From: Candidatus Melainabacteria bacterium
GTDB lineage: Bacteria > Cyanobacteriota > Vampirovibrionia > Obscuribacterales > Obscuribacteraceae
Assembly (NCBI GenBank): GCA_003242885.1
Contig: QKMZ01000006.1
Coordinates: 1,171,563-1,235,562, forward strand
Direction of reading: 5' to 3'
DNA length: 64,000 nt
Below, piece after piece: positions 28,336 through 37,680 of this stretch. The first letter of the stretch is position 1. Every line of letters begins with the position of its first letter. The notes under the pieces were generated by a model. That model was not told the origin of the DNA. It was given only the letters and a program-made list of their open reading frames with translations, and searched no databases. The position numbers and the translations under genes are program-made.

Positions 28336-28564
28336 TGGTGAAAATGCTTCCTCGATGCCGAGACGAGTCGAGATTAGTGGAGGAAAGGCGAAAGAGACGA
28401 GACCCCAGCGACTACTTTAGATCCTGAAGCTGCGGATGTCCATTATGCTGGGGTTTGACCAGAAAAATATAGGACGTCGGATAGACAGGCGTAAATACAG
28501 GTAAAATGGGGAAACCGGTGCCACTTATAGTCTCCACGTTTTCGTGTTTTTTTCGCTTTCCAAG

Positions 28565-29299
28565 ATGCCAAAAGTACTAATTGTTGAAGATGATGTCAGG
28601 TTGGCAAGAGTCATTGATGACTGGCTCACGGGCGAAAGCTACGCCGTAGACCATGTCGCCAATGGACCCGCGGCTATGGAAAGGCTGAAAGCAAATCAGT
28701 ATGACGTGTTGATTCTCGACTGGCAGGTGCCGGGAATGACAGGCCTCGAAGTGTGCAAGCAATACAGAGCCAATGGTGGCGCTGGTGTTGTTTTAATGCT
28801 CACAGGAAAGAAAGAGATCGCCAACAAAGAAGAGGGGTTGGACTCGGGCGCGGACGATTATGTCACCAAACCTTTTCACATGCGTGAATTGTCAGCGAGA
28901 TTGCGCGCACTGATGCGACGTTCTCGTGAGATAAAGACCAACGTCATCAAAATCGGCGATTTAGAACTGGACTCTGTCAGTCATGTTGTGACAAAGGGCG
29001 ATAAGCCGCTGACTCTGATGCCGCGCGAGTATGCATTGCTTGAGTTTTTCATGCGTAATCCTGGAAAAGTTTTTAGTGCAGATACCATCCTCGATAAAGT
29101 CTGGTCTAATTATTCCGAGGCCTCACCGGATACAGTGCGTGTACACATCACCAAACTAAGAAGCAAAATCGATAGCGATGGAGAAGAATCTCTGATCAAG
29201 ACTCTTCACAGAGTTGGCTATAAATTTGAGAAGCCTGGCGTTGCGAACGAAGCAAGCGTGCAAGCCGAAGAAGTTGCAGACGCAAAAGAAATCACATAA
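28565..29299 (+). CDS. OmpR/PhoB-family response regulator
   Basis: A 244-residue transcription factor. The receiver domain (1-120) has the acidic pair in VEDD (D9, D10), phospho-acceptor D52 (LILDWQ), T80 and K102 (TKPF). The winged-helix DNA-binding domain (about 130-226) has the typical 'LMPREYALLEFFMRNPGKV' and 'TVRVHITKLRSKI' segments. An upstream GTG (28544) keeps the frame open, but the ATG at 28565 starts directly at the conserved MPKVLIVEDD. It is the only response regulator in the window and is divergent from kinases 3 and 2, so it probably serves two or three sensors. Confidence 0.92.
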   Translation: MPKVLIVEDDVRLARVIDDWLTGESYAVDHVANGPAAMERLKANQYDVLILDWQVPGMTGLEVCKQYRANGGAGVVLMLTGKKEIANKEEGLDSGADDYVTKPFHMRELSARLRALMRRSREIKTNVIKIGDLELDSVSHVVTKGDKPLTLMPREYALLEFFMRNPGKVFSADTILDKVWSNYSEASPDTVRVHITKLRSKIDSDGEESLIKTLHRVGYKFEKPGVANEASVQAEEVADAKEIT

Positions 29300-29329
29300 C
29301 TAATTTTGTTCAAGCGTGGGTGGAACTCT

Positions 29330-30679
29330 TTAGTCCTCAAGCGCTTTTGGTTTCACCTTTTCGCCATCGACTAGATCTATAGGTGGGCTTACGATGACTA
29401 TTTCGCCTCCAGCTAGCCCGCGTTTTACTTCTACGGAGTCACCGAAGTCTCTACCGATTTCAATTCTGTTGAAGTGCACGCAATCATCTTTGACTACGGC
29501 GACATAAGAACCGTCGCCTTTCGGAACCAATGCTGTGCCTGGGACGGTAATCCATTCTTCTTCGCGTTTAACCGTGACCCGCACCTGCGCGTACATACCC
29601 GGCAATAGCTCGTGGTTCTTATTGTCTATGCGCACTTCTGTTTGACGAGTTCTTGTTGAAGGGTCGAGGGCGCCGGCAATGTTCGTGACTGTTCCCTCAA
29701 AAATTTTGTCCGGCATCTCAGGAACAAATACTTCAGCTTTCTGTCCGGACAACAAAAATCTAGCAAAAGTTTGAGGCACGTTTACGTAGATTCTCAGCGT
29801 ATCGATCTTTGCCAGTTGAAAGAGTTCTAGCGTCGGCATTTGGCTTCCTGAGCTTATCAGCGAACCCGGATCAACCTTTCTCAAAGTAATAACGCCGTCA
29901 AATGGTGCCACCACTCTCTTGAAATTCTGTTGTGCTGCGATTCGAGCGACGCTAGCCGTCCTTGCGTCAACCAAAGATTTCGAAACACCAACTTCGGCTT
30001 CGGCTGAATTAACTGCAGCTTGGCTCGCTTTCTCTTGAGCAATGGAAACCTGCAGTTGTGCGACCGCATCTTTGTACTGTCGAACTCTCTCATCACGACT
30101 CTGAAGGCTGACAGCGCCCTTGGCTGCCATCGCGATCCAGCGGTCGGAAGTTATATGCGCGAATTCTTCGTTGGCCTGCGATTTTAGAATGTTTGCTTTT
30201 GCCGCAACATCTTGAGCAATCGCTTCCTTGAGTTTTGCCTTTGCGCTTTCGAGCTGTGACTCGCTTTCTGCTAGATCTGCTTTTGCTTGATTGAGCTCTT
30301 GGTCGATTGTTGGCGTATCGATCTCGGCAAGCAACTGACCTCGTTTTACCCAATCGCCTATGTCGACCAATCTGCTTTTGAGATAACCGTCCACTCGGGC
30401 GTTGATGGTGACATATTGAATGGCGCTGATATTGCCCGGGAGATTTCCCTCCTCTTTCAATGGTGCGCGTTTTGCGATGACGGTTTGCACGATAGGAACG
30501 CTACCGACAGTAACCTCGTGAGTTTTTTCGAGATCTTTTTTGTTCGCCATTCGAGGAAGAAAGCCAAGCAGGAAAAGTCCCGCAAAAACAGCGGCGACAA
30601 TTATGAGGATCACGACCAAATTCATCTTGCCGTGAGGCTTTCGAGAGTTTGTATTTCTCTGTCTTGTGGTGTGCATCAT
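29330..30679 (-). CDS. RND efflux membrane fusion protein (AcrA/HlyD family)
   Basis: A 449-residue periplasmic adaptor. One N-terminal TM (about 19-41) is followed by the lipoyl-like half motif (INARVDGYLKSRLVDIGDWVKRGQLLAEID), a helical hairpin coiled coil (about 115-245, rich in Ala/Gln/Glu), the second lipoyl half (VVAPFDGVITLRKVDPGSLI at about 262-281) and beta-barrel and membrane-proximal domains. It bridges the RND pump and the TolC-like channel. Its ATG follows directly on the RND stop codon, with no spacer, so the two are translated together. Being last in the order sulfatase-TolC-RND-adaptor reverses the more common adaptor-first arrangement. Confidence 0.92.
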   Translation of the reverse strand: MMHTTRQRNTNSRKPHGKMNLVVILIIVAAVFAGLFLLGFLPRMANKKDLEKTHEVTVGSVPIVQTVIAKRAPLKEEGNLPGNISAIQYVTINARVDGYLKSRLVDIGDWVKRGQLLAEIDTPTIDQELNQAKADLAESESQLESAKAKLKEAIAQDVAAKANILKSQANEEFAHITSDRWIAMAAKGAVSLQSRDERVRQYKDAVAQLQVSIAQEKASQAAVNSAEAEVGVSKSLVDARTASVARIAAQQNFKRVVAPFDGVITLRKVDPGSLISSGSQMPTLELFQLAKIDTLRIYVNVPQTFARFLLSGQKAEVFVPEMPDKIFEGTVTNIAGALDPSTRTRQTEVRIDNKNHELLPGMYAQVRVTVKREEEWITVPGTALVPKGDGSYVAVVKDDCVHFNRIEIGRDFGDSVEVKRGLAGGEIVIVSPPIDLVDGEKVKPKALED

Positions 30680-33600
30680 CTAACTTTCCGTTGTTTGTTC
30701 AGGATGTTTTGGCGGCCAATTCAATTTGCTGTTCTGTCTCAAGTGAGTGAAGATCAGCGGTACAAAAAACAATGTCGAGAAAGTGGCGATTGTGAGGCCG
30801 CCGATCACGGCACGTCCAATCGGTGCGTTTTGTCCAGCGCTCGAAGCCATTGGTATCATCCCAATAATCATTGCCAGAGCTGTCATGCTTACCGGGCGAA
30901 AACGCTGATGACCAGCAGTATGCGCTGCCTCCCTGGCAGTCTTGCCTTCTCGCAATTGCTCATTGCAGAAGGTGACCATCAAAATACTGTTTGCTGACGC
31001 GACACCTATAGTCATAATCGTCCCCATCAGCGCAGGGACGCTGAAATTTGTTTGCGTCACGTACAAACTCCATAGAATGCCAGATAGTGCACCAGGAACA
31101 GCCATCAAGATGATTAGAGGATCTGACCATGACTGGTAGTTCACGACTAGCAGCAGATAGACGAGTACGAGCGCTCCAGCAAGACCGATAAGCAGCCAGT
31201 AAAATGCCAACTTCATGCTGAGCACTTGCCCGGCGACGACAACCCGCGTTCCGCGCGGCAGTTCTTTCTGGAAACCATCGACTATTTTTTGAATGTCATC
31301 ACTGACCGAACCGAGATCTTTTCCCTGGCAGGCGGCATAGACGTCGTATACCGGCGCTACGTTGTAATGGTTAACGACGGCAGGTGTGAACTGTCTGACA
31401 GGCTTAGCCACGTTGGAGAGCAATTGGGCAGTGTCTTGCCCATAATTGGACTGGCTAGTTGCCACGGGTGTATTAAACAAATCACCGATGCTGCTAATTC
31501 TGTATTGAGGCGTCTGTGCGGCCAGGTTGTAGGAAACGCCGTTGTTGCGGTTGAGCCAAAAGTTAGGCGCAACCTGAAAGCTCGAACTTAGGGAGACTAG
31601 CAGAGAGTTAGAGATGTCCTTTTGGTTGAGTCCGAGCTGATTAGCGCGGGTTCTATCTACTTCAAAGAAGAACCTTGGCGCGTTCATCACTTGGTGCAAG
31701 CAAACATCAACCGCGCCCTCAACGTTTTCCACTTTTCGTTTGATTTGTTTTGCAATTTCAAAATTTTTCTCTTTATTGAAACCGACAATTTTGATATCGA
31801 TCGGCGACGGCAGACCGGCGTTCAGGATTTGGGTAATGATGTCGGCAGGCTGGAAATAGTAGTCGCACTGTGGGAAATCTCGCGTCAGCATTTCGCGGAT
31901 TTTTCGTTGATAGTAAACTGTCGGATGCTTACGTTCTTCGCTCAAAGTCAAAAGAATTTCCCCATCTGCTTCACTGATGGTTTGAGAATCTGAAAATGCG
32001 TAGTTGACTGCGCTGACTGCCATGCCGATGTTGTCTGTCATAACGACAATTTCATCGGCAGGAATGATTTTTCTGATTTGAGTTTCTACCCCGCGGAAGA
32101 TTCTCTCTGTAACTTCAACGCGTGTACCAGGTGGTGCGTTGACGTGCAAGCGAATTTGACCAGCATCGATTGTCGGGAAGAATTCTCTACCTATGAGAGG
32201 CAGCAGGCAGAACGAAAGAGCGTAGAAGCCGAGAAATCCCAGGATGACCACCCCTTTGTGGTCGAGCGCAGTGCCAAGAAAGCCGTGATAGATATCGCGC
32301 AGCCTATCGAAGTTGGTGTCGATAAATTTGTGAATCTTACCGAAGAAACTATGCGATTCCTCTTTCTTCTCTCCGGCGGCATGTTCTTCTGATTTGAATA
32401 ACGCCTTTGACATGAGAGGAACGATTGTTCTGGACAAACCGTATGATGCAAGCATGGCAAAGGAAACAGCCATGCCCAGAGGCACAAACAACGATTTCGC
32501 TGGTTCGGGCAAGAGAAATACAGGTAAAAATACGATACAGATTGAAACGGTGGAAACCATTGCCGGCAGCGCAACTTCCTGCGCCCCGTCCAAAATAGCT
32601 TGTTCTATTTTCTTGCCCATATCCATCTGGCGGTGTACGTTTTCGATTTCAACGGTGGCGTCGTCAACCAGCATACCGACTGCCAGAGCCAGTCCGCCCA
32701 GTGTCATGGAATTGATTGTATTGCCGGTAATGTGGAGGCAGATGATGGAGACAAATATCGAAAGAGGGATAGATGTAATTACGATCAGCGTACTGCGCCA
32801 GCTGCCCAAAATTGCAAGCATAAGGATCGCCGTCAGACTTGCTGCGGTAATTGCTTCTTGGAAGACCTCTTTGACGCACTCAACTACGAATTTTGATTGG
32901 TCGGTCAGAATATCTACGGTCACAGATTTTGGAACTGATGCCCTTATCTGATTCATCAATCCTTTGACCTGATTGACCACGGCAAGAGTTGAGGCATCAC
33001 CGTTTTTCAAAATGCTCATGATGACGGCGCGGCTATTGTTCAAATTAACAATATTCAGCTGCGGTTGAAAGCCGTCGTGGACAAATGCCACATCCTTTAG
33101 ATAAACCGTCGCACCCTTGACGTGTTTCAACGGTATGTCGTTGAGTGTGTCAATCACCTTTGGCATGTTATTGAGGGAGACGATGTACTCGATGTCTCCC
33201 ATCTTGGCTGTGCCGGAGGGAGCAATGATGCTCTGTTTGTTAACGGCCTGGACGATATCGTAAGGCGTCAGCCCGTAGCCTGCCAGCGAGTCAGGATTGA
33301 GGTCAATCATAACTTGCCGGTATTTGCCGCCATTTGGATAGGGAATGGTGGAGCCTTGCACAACTGCAAGTTGAATACGTATAAATGAATTGGCGCAGTC
33401 GAAAAGCTCCGCTTCTCCTAACTTCTTACTGCCGACAACGAGCTGTAGTACCGGAACATCAGTTGCAGACGATTGAGTAACCAGTGGTGGCGTAATATTG
33501 GGCGGCAACTGCTTCATAATCGCATTACCGGTCGACGCTACCTGCGCCACCGCCTCGGCGATGTTTCCACCTTGATGCAGGAAAATCTTGATGATGCTCA

Positions 33601-33865
33601 TCCCGCTCAGTGACATCGATTCCATGTGTTGGATATCTTTGACAGTGGATGTTAGAGCTCGCTCAGTCACAGTCGTCAGCAAGTTCTCTATATCATCTGG
33701 TTGCATGCCAGTATAAGTCCAGACGCAGCTGACAATCGGCTCATCGATGTTGGGAAAAATGTCGACGGGCATCTGCTTAACGGAAATAAAACCGAACAGG
33801 AAAATGAGCAGCGCCATCACAATAAACGTGTGAGGTTGTTTTAGCGCTAATTGGACGATCCACAT
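30680..33865 (-). CDS. RND-family efflux pump, inner-membrane permease (AcrB/HAE1-like)
   Basis: A 1,061-residue proton-driven transporter with twelve TM segments and two large periplasmic loops. Visible marks are the N-terminal TM1 with 'QMPVDIFPNI', the 'GNAIMKQLPPNI' porter motif, and the TM4 acidic pair D401-D402 (GMLVDDATVEIENVHR) needed for proton relay. The length is normal for the family. A GAGGAG ribosome site lies nine bases before the ATG. With the TolC-like gene five bases upstream and the adaptor directly downstream it makes a full tripartite system. Substrates cannot be read from the sequence; the relatives most like it export drugs, solvents or lipids. Confidence 0.95.
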   Translation of the reverse strand: MWIVQLALKQPHTFIVMALLIFLFGFISVKQMPVDIFPNIDEPIVSCVWTYTGMQPDDIENLLTTVTERALTSTVKDIQHMESMSLSGMSIIKIFLHQGGNIAEAVAQVASTGNAIMKQLPPNITPPLVTQSSATDVPVLQLVVGSKKLGEAELFDCANSFIRIQLAVVQGSTIPYPNGGKYRQVMIDLNPDSLAGYGLTPYDIVQAVNKQSIIAPSGTAKMGDIEYIVSLNNMPKVIDTLNDIPLKHVKGATVYLKDVAFVHDGFQPQLNIVNLNNSRAVIMSILKNGDASTLAVVNQVKGLMNQIRASVPKSVTVDILTDQSKFVVECVKEVFQEAITAASLTAILMLAILGSWRSTLIVITSIPLSIFVSIICLHITGNTINSMTLGGLALAVGMLVDDATVEIENVHRQMDMGKKIEQAILDGAQEVALPAMVSTVSICIVFLPVFLLPEPAKSLFVPLGMAVSFAMLASYGLSRTIVPLMSKALFKSEEHAAGEKKEESHSFFGKIHKFIDTNFDRLRDIYHGFLGTALDHKGVVILGFLGFYALSFCLLPLIGREFFPTIDAGQIRLHVNAPPGTRVEVTERIFRGVETQIRKIIPADEIVVMTDNIGMAVSAVNYAFSDSQTISEADGEILLTLSEERKHPTVYYQRKIREMLTRDFPQCDYYFQPADIITQILNAGLPSPIDIKIVGFNKEKNFEIAKQIKRKVENVEGAVDVCLHQVMNAPRFFFEVDRTRANQLGLNQKDISNSLLVSLSSSFQVAPNFWLNRNNGVSYNLAAQTPQYRISSIGDLFNTPVATSQSNYGQDTAQLLSNVAKPVRQFTPAVVNHYNVAPVYDVYAACQGKDLGSVSDDIQKIVDGFQKELPRGTRVVVAGQVLSMKLAFYWLLIGLAGALVLVYLLLVVNYQSWSDPLIILMAVPGALSGILWSLYVTQTNFSVPALMGTIMTIGVASANSILMVTFCNEQLREGKTAREAAHTAGHQRFRPVSMTALAMIIGMIPMASSAGQNAPIGRAVIGGLTIATFSTLFFVPLIFTHLRQNSKLNWPPKHPEQTTES

Positions 33866-33870
33866 GCAGG

Positions 33871-35736
33871 CTATCTCCTCATCGGTGTCGCGCTGGTGAG
33901 CGTATCGACTGTAATTCGACCGGTGGCGTGCAGAAGTTTTGCTTCGGCTGTGTTGAACTTGATGATCGCCTTTGCCTTATCGACGAGCGCGTTTGTGTAA
34001 TCGCGTTGGGCGTTGATGACGTCGAGATTTGTGCCTACGCCATTTCGCAGCCTGTATTCAGCAACCGATAATTGCTCTTCTGACGAATTGACTTGATCTG
34101 TGGTTTCTTTGATCAGATTTTCGGCGTCCATGCAATCCAAATAACTGTTTCTCACTTCCTGATAAACCTTGGTCAGCGCTCGAGAAAATTCGTTTTGCAC
34201 GCGCCGTGCTTGATAGCGAGCGGCTTGAATGTTGGCTACATCTGTTAGACCAAGCCCTTTGAGAGGCAGGCTTACTTCAACGCCAAGAAAGAAAAGTGCT
34301 TTGGTGACAAACTGTTTGGCACCTTCTTGCCCGCCACCAGAGAGTGGGATTGATGAGCCGGAAATTGGCGCTGCGACACCGCCACCCGAAAGAACGCTGG
34401 TAAAGATTGAAGAACTCTCTGCCCCTTGCGAAACCTTACTGCCTGTACCGAGTACGGCGCCTGTGAAATTCACTTGTGGAAGAAGAGAGGCGCGCGCAAC
34501 CTTGATTGCGTCTTTTGCCGCTATGCGCAATTCGTCAAACATTTTCAATTCGGGTCTGTTGTCCACAGCGACGCGCAATAAATCTCCGATTTCGACAGTA
34601 TCGTCAACCAATCGTGTTTTTGCCACCATGCGATCGGCAGCGCTCAAGTCCATGTTGGTATTCATGTTCAAAGAAGTTGCCAGATTCACAGCGGCTTTTC
34701 GCCTGTCTACCTGTTGATTGATCAGGTGCTGACGATCTTTAGACCTTTGTGTTCTAGCCTGTAAAACATCGAGCTTGGTGACGACCCCGCCTTCATAAAG
34801 GTCTTGATTGAGCTCAACCAAGCCATCGGATACCTCCAGGGCTTTGATGCGAATCTGCAGCAAAACTTCTTCTTCGAGGAGTTTATAGTAAAGGTCGGTG
34901 GCTTGAAGGAGAACATCATTAGTGCTTCCCTTCAACGCAAATTGAGATGCCTTGTACTGATGTTTTGTTTGCAGCGCAGTATAGAAAAGCCGTCCACCAG
35001 TAAAAATGGGTTGAGTAAATCCGGACTGCAGGGTCAAAAATGGATTTGTCAAAGGAAGAGCAACACCGGCGGGGTTTGCGATCGATCCTTTTAGTCCTTG
35101 AAATGTAATCGAGTTCTCCAGGCTAGGCAGGAAGTTTGCCAAATTGCTGAAGTATTGCCATTTCCGCTCGCCCGTTTCGGAACTGACAATTTTTATGTCT
35201 AGGTTGTTTCCGAGCGCGGTTAAGAGTGTCTCCTTTAATCCCATCTCGCGGGCAGTGCCGGCGTCTAATTGATAGGGGGACATCTTGGAATTGAGGGTGA
35301 TTAGAGCGCTGAGCACGGGCGCTTTCACTGAAATTTTTTCCGGATCGACAAATATCGTCCCGCTGCTTTCAATCGAGCGAAAGCGAATCTCATCGAGCGG
35401 AGTTTTGAGTGGAAGATCTTCTTTTTTGTCGCCAGGCTTGTCCGGTGAGATATTCTTGGGGTCGCGATTCATCACGGGCTGTCCCGGACCGACGGAGTAA
35501 TCCGGTGTTTGTGACGGCACCACTGGCGGACCTGTTTGAGTGATAACTGGCTCAGGTTCCAAACCCCTTAACGGAATCGGCTCCTGCTGGCTTTGTTGTG
35601 TGTTTTGTGCAAACGCATTTAACGGCGCCAAAATATAGAGCCAAATCAGGCACAACTGACAAATTATGCAGATAAAACTAGGGCGAATTGAAAAAAACGC
35701 CCACCGTTTCACTTCAGTCACACATTTCGGCAGCAC
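33871..35736 (-). CDS. TolC-family outer-membrane efflux channel
   Basis: A 621-residue outer-membrane factor, longer than the usual 450-500 residues because of an N-terminal Pro/Gln-rich extension (about residues 45-125) between the signal sequence and the first helical repeat. The body shows two TolC repeats rich in Leu, Ala, Asn and Gln, with typical 'FTQPIFTGGRLFYTAL' near 238 and 'EYRLRNGVGTNLDVINAQRDYTNALV' near 575. The start is GTG at 35736, five bases after the sulfatase stop, with GGTGGAA overlapping the end of that gene. The extension may contact the cell wall or partner proteins. It forms the channel of the tripartite pump encoded downstream. Confidence 0.88.
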   Translation of the reverse strand: MLPKCVTEVKRWAFFSIRPSFICIICQLCLIWLYILAPLNAFAQNTQQSQQEPIPLRGLEPEPVITQTGPPVVPSQTPDYSVGPGQPVMNRDPKNISPDKPGDKKEDLPLKTPLDEIRFRSIESSGTIFVDPEKISVKAPVLSALITLNSKMSPYQLDAGTAREMGLKETLLTALGNNLDIKIVSSETGERKWQYFSNLANFLPSLENSITFQGLKGSIANPAGVALPLTNPFLTLQSGFTQPIFTGGRLFYTALQTKHQYKASQFALKGSTNDVLLQATDLYYKLLEEEVLLQIRIKALEVSDGLVELNQDLYEGGVVTKLDVLQARTQRSKDRQHLINQQVDRRKAAVNLATSLNMNTNMDLSAADRMVAKTRLVDDTVEIGDLLRVAVDNRPELKMFDELRIAAKDAIKVARASLLPQVNFTGAVLGTGSKVSQGAESSSIFTSVLSGGGVAAPISGSSIPLSGGGQEGAKQFVTKALFFLGVEVSLPLKGLGLTDVANIQAARYQARRVQNEFSRALTKVYQEVRNSYLDCMDAENLIKETTDQVNSSEEQLSVAEYRLRNGVGTNLDVINAQRDYTNALVDKAKAIIKFNTAEAKLLHATGRITVDTLTSATPMRR

Positions 35737-35741
35737 GAATT

Positions 35742-37352
35742 CTATTCCACCGAAACCGAAATCTTGGGCGGATATTTCTTGAATGTGTCTGCGTGTTTCT
35801 TAAGAGCGTTCTGGAAAACTTCGTTGTAGACAAGTTTTCTGATTAGGTAGCTGTGAGTTTCTTTGGGATCAAGATAAAGATTGAACATCTTGCCATATGA
35901 ATAGGTTTCGGCAACTCCGGAAAATCCTCCTACGTTTTGAACGTCATCTGCGGCTGTAGTCGATGCGGCTCTAAAGAATTTGAACTCGCCAATGCGAACG
36001 GCCGAGAGGGTTTTCATTAGCCAATAGTATTCAAACTTTCGATTCGAATCACCGTTGGGGGAAATTAAAAATGACGTTTGATCGACACCATCTATATAAC
36101 GATCTTTCGGAATATCATTCGAGACCCCTGCAAGTGAGCAGCTCGTCGTGAAGATATCGGATAGGTCAAATAGTCCATCTGATGTGCGACCCGGTGTGAT
36201 GACACCGCGCCAGTAAGCGATGCCGGGTACTCGCATTCCGCCTTCCCACGTGTTGCCCTTGGCACCACGGAAAGGCGTATAACCTGCGTCCGGCCATGTT
36301 TCCATTTCCGGTCCGTTGTCTGATGTGACAAAAATCAGAGTGTTATCTAGTTGTCCGGTTTCTTCAAGCGTTTTTACCAACCGTCCCAGGACGTCATCTA
36401 TCTCAACGAGAACATCCTTAAAAGGATATCGAGCAGGCGACTTGCCTTTGAACTTCTCATTTGGATAGTTGTCGAAATGGCAGCCACGGGTGCAGTGATA
36501 AAGGAAGAAAGGCTTGTCCGACTTGGCTTGTTGTTTTAGAAAATCGACTGAATAGTTAGCCCATTTTTCGTCGAGCGTCGAGCAAACTGGAATCGTGATT
36601 TCTTCGACATTTTCCAATTCTCCACCCTTTTTCGAGCGGACTAAGCATTTATTGAACGCGGAATTTTCAACTATCTTTGTTCTTGCAGGGCTGCTCACAA
36701 TCTCCGGATAGAAGTAAGGATCTCGCCATTCTGTATAAACATCTGAGACACCAAGAAAACCATAGAAATCGTCGAAACCGACATTTTGAGGTTGTGACTC
36801 TCGGTTTTCACCCATGTGCCATTTGCCGACAGCTTGGGTTGTGTAGCCTGCTTTGGATAGGACTTGAGCGAGAGTAACTTCACCTTGCAGTCCGCCGGGC
36901 TCTCCGTACATTGGTGGTCTGAGAATTCCATGACGCATAGGCAGCCTGCCCGTCATGATGGTGGCGCGGGTCGGTGAGCATGATGGTTGTGCGTAACAAG
37001 ACGTTAGTCGCAAGCCTTCACGTGCCAGGCGATCGATATTCTCCGTCGGAGCTCCTGATGCCAGACCGCCACCGTAGCAGCCCGGATCTCCCCAGCCGAC
37101 GTCGTCCATGAGAAAGACAAGTATGTTCGGCTTCTTTTTGAACTTCTTTTCGAGAGCCGCCAACTTTTCGCTGGCTTGTGTAGATTGGTCCGGATGCTCA
37201 ATAACCGGTTCTCTGTTGTCGGCAATATGCGTTACTTGCCTTGCCAAAGAATCTTCTGCCCGCACCGCATATGGTGCAAAGAATGCAATGGTGTAAGCGA
37301 GCAAAATTGACTTGGTGAACCTGCTCAACTGTTCGAATTGAACTCGCTTCAT
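35742..37352 (-). CDS. Exported arylsulfatase-type sulfatase, first gene of the efflux operon
   Basis: A 536-residue periplasmic or secreted hydrolase of the alkaline-phosphatase superfamily. A signal peptide (1-32, ending VRAED) precedes the sulfatase core: metal ligands D83-D84 (LMDDVGWGD), the formylglycine signature C125-S-P-T-R129, and further conserved 'VGKWHMG' near 180 and 'FVTSDNGPE' near 350. C125 must be oxidised to formylglycine by a separate enzyme that is not seen here. The frame opens at 37439, but the ATG at 37352 has an excellent AGGAGG nine bases before it and gives a clean signal peptide. Five bases separate it from the TolC gene, so it heads the efflux operon. A sulfatase in this place may release or modify a sulfated compound handled by the pump; that link is inferred. 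Confidence 0.88.
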   Translation of the reverse strand: MKRVQFEQLSRFTKSILLAYTIAFFAPYAVRAEDSLARQVTHIADNREPVIEHPDQSTQASEKLAALEKKFKKKPNILVFLMDDVGWGDPGCYGGGLASGAPTENIDRLAREGLRLTSCYAQPSCSPTRATIMTGRLPMRHGILRPPMYGEPGGLQGEVTLAQVLSKAGYTTQAVGKWHMGENRESQPQNVGFDDFYGFLGVSDVYTEWRDPYFYPEIVSSPARTKIVENSAFNKCLVRSKKGGELENVEEITIPVCSTLDEKWANYSVDFLKQQAKSDKPFFLYHCTRGCHFDNYPNEKFKGKSPARYPFKDVLVEIDDVLGRLVKTLEETGQLDNTLIFVTSDNGPEMETWPDAGYTPFRGAKGNTWEGGMRVPGIAYWRGVITPGRTSDGLFDLSDIFTTSCSLAGVSNDIPKDRYIDGVDQTSFLISPNGDSNRKFEYYWLMKTLSAVRIGEFKFFRAASTTAADDVQNVGGFSGVAETYSYGKMFNLYLDPKETHSYLIRKLVYNEVFQNALKKHADTFKKYPPKISVSVE

Positions 37353-37393
37353 GGAAACTAGCCTCCTGCATCCCGCAAAGGAGGTATCGTACC

Positions 37394-37432
37394 AAAAAGG
37401 AGCACTTGTCATTCGCCCGATGACAAGTGCTC
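37394..37432 (-). terminator. Leader hairpin with T-run before the sulfatase-efflux operon (attenuator-like)
   Basis: A perfect 13-base inverted repeat (arms 37400-37412 and 37420-37432, GAGCACTTGTCAT and its complement) with a seven-base loop. Read on the minus strand, the stem is followed at once by C-C-T-T-T-T-T (T-run opposite 37394-37398), the layout of an intrinsic terminator. It lies about 48-80 bases before the sulfatase ATG, inside the operon's likely leader. It could terminate transcription conditionally, or the same dyad could be a protein operator. Confidence 0.6.
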
Positions 37433-37489
37433 GTGCCATTTTGAATAATGGTCACGGGCAGCGTCTTACAGGCGGCCTTAAGTTTTCCA

Positions 37490-37512
37490 TGCCTATATTA
37501 TGAATACAGGCA
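37490..37512. promoter_or_regulatory. Near-palindrome in the divergent region, candidate operator
   Basis: Ten-base arms TGCCTATATT (37490-37499) and AATACAGGCA (37503-37512) match as inverted copies with one mismatch around a three-base centre. The 23-base dyad lies between the sulfatase-efflux operon and the sce7726-type gene. Size and symmetry fit the site of a dimeric repressor such as a TetR- or MarR-type protein, which commonly control pumps. No such repressor gene is in the window. Confidence 0.35.
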
Positions 37513-37680
37513 AATTGGACTGTATTGCCCATTTTGCAATTTGAACGATGCTTGTAAAGAGATCGCTCCAGAAAAATTCAGCGAAATATTGCCGCTGGAA
37601 GATTTCTTCTCCAATTCAATCTTCGAGCGTTTTTTTCTTTGCTAAAATACACCTTATTTGGTGGCATTCGAAAAACAATC

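Noticed and set aside
32394..32951. A 185-codon plus-strand frame inside the RND pump gene
   Set aside because: It is antisense to conserved pump sequence, including the acidic TM4 pair.
37353..37439. Upstream start for the sulfatase at 37439
   Set aside because: No ribosome site, and it would put the terminator-like hairpin inside the coding region and hide the signal peptide; the ATG at 37352 has AGGAGG.
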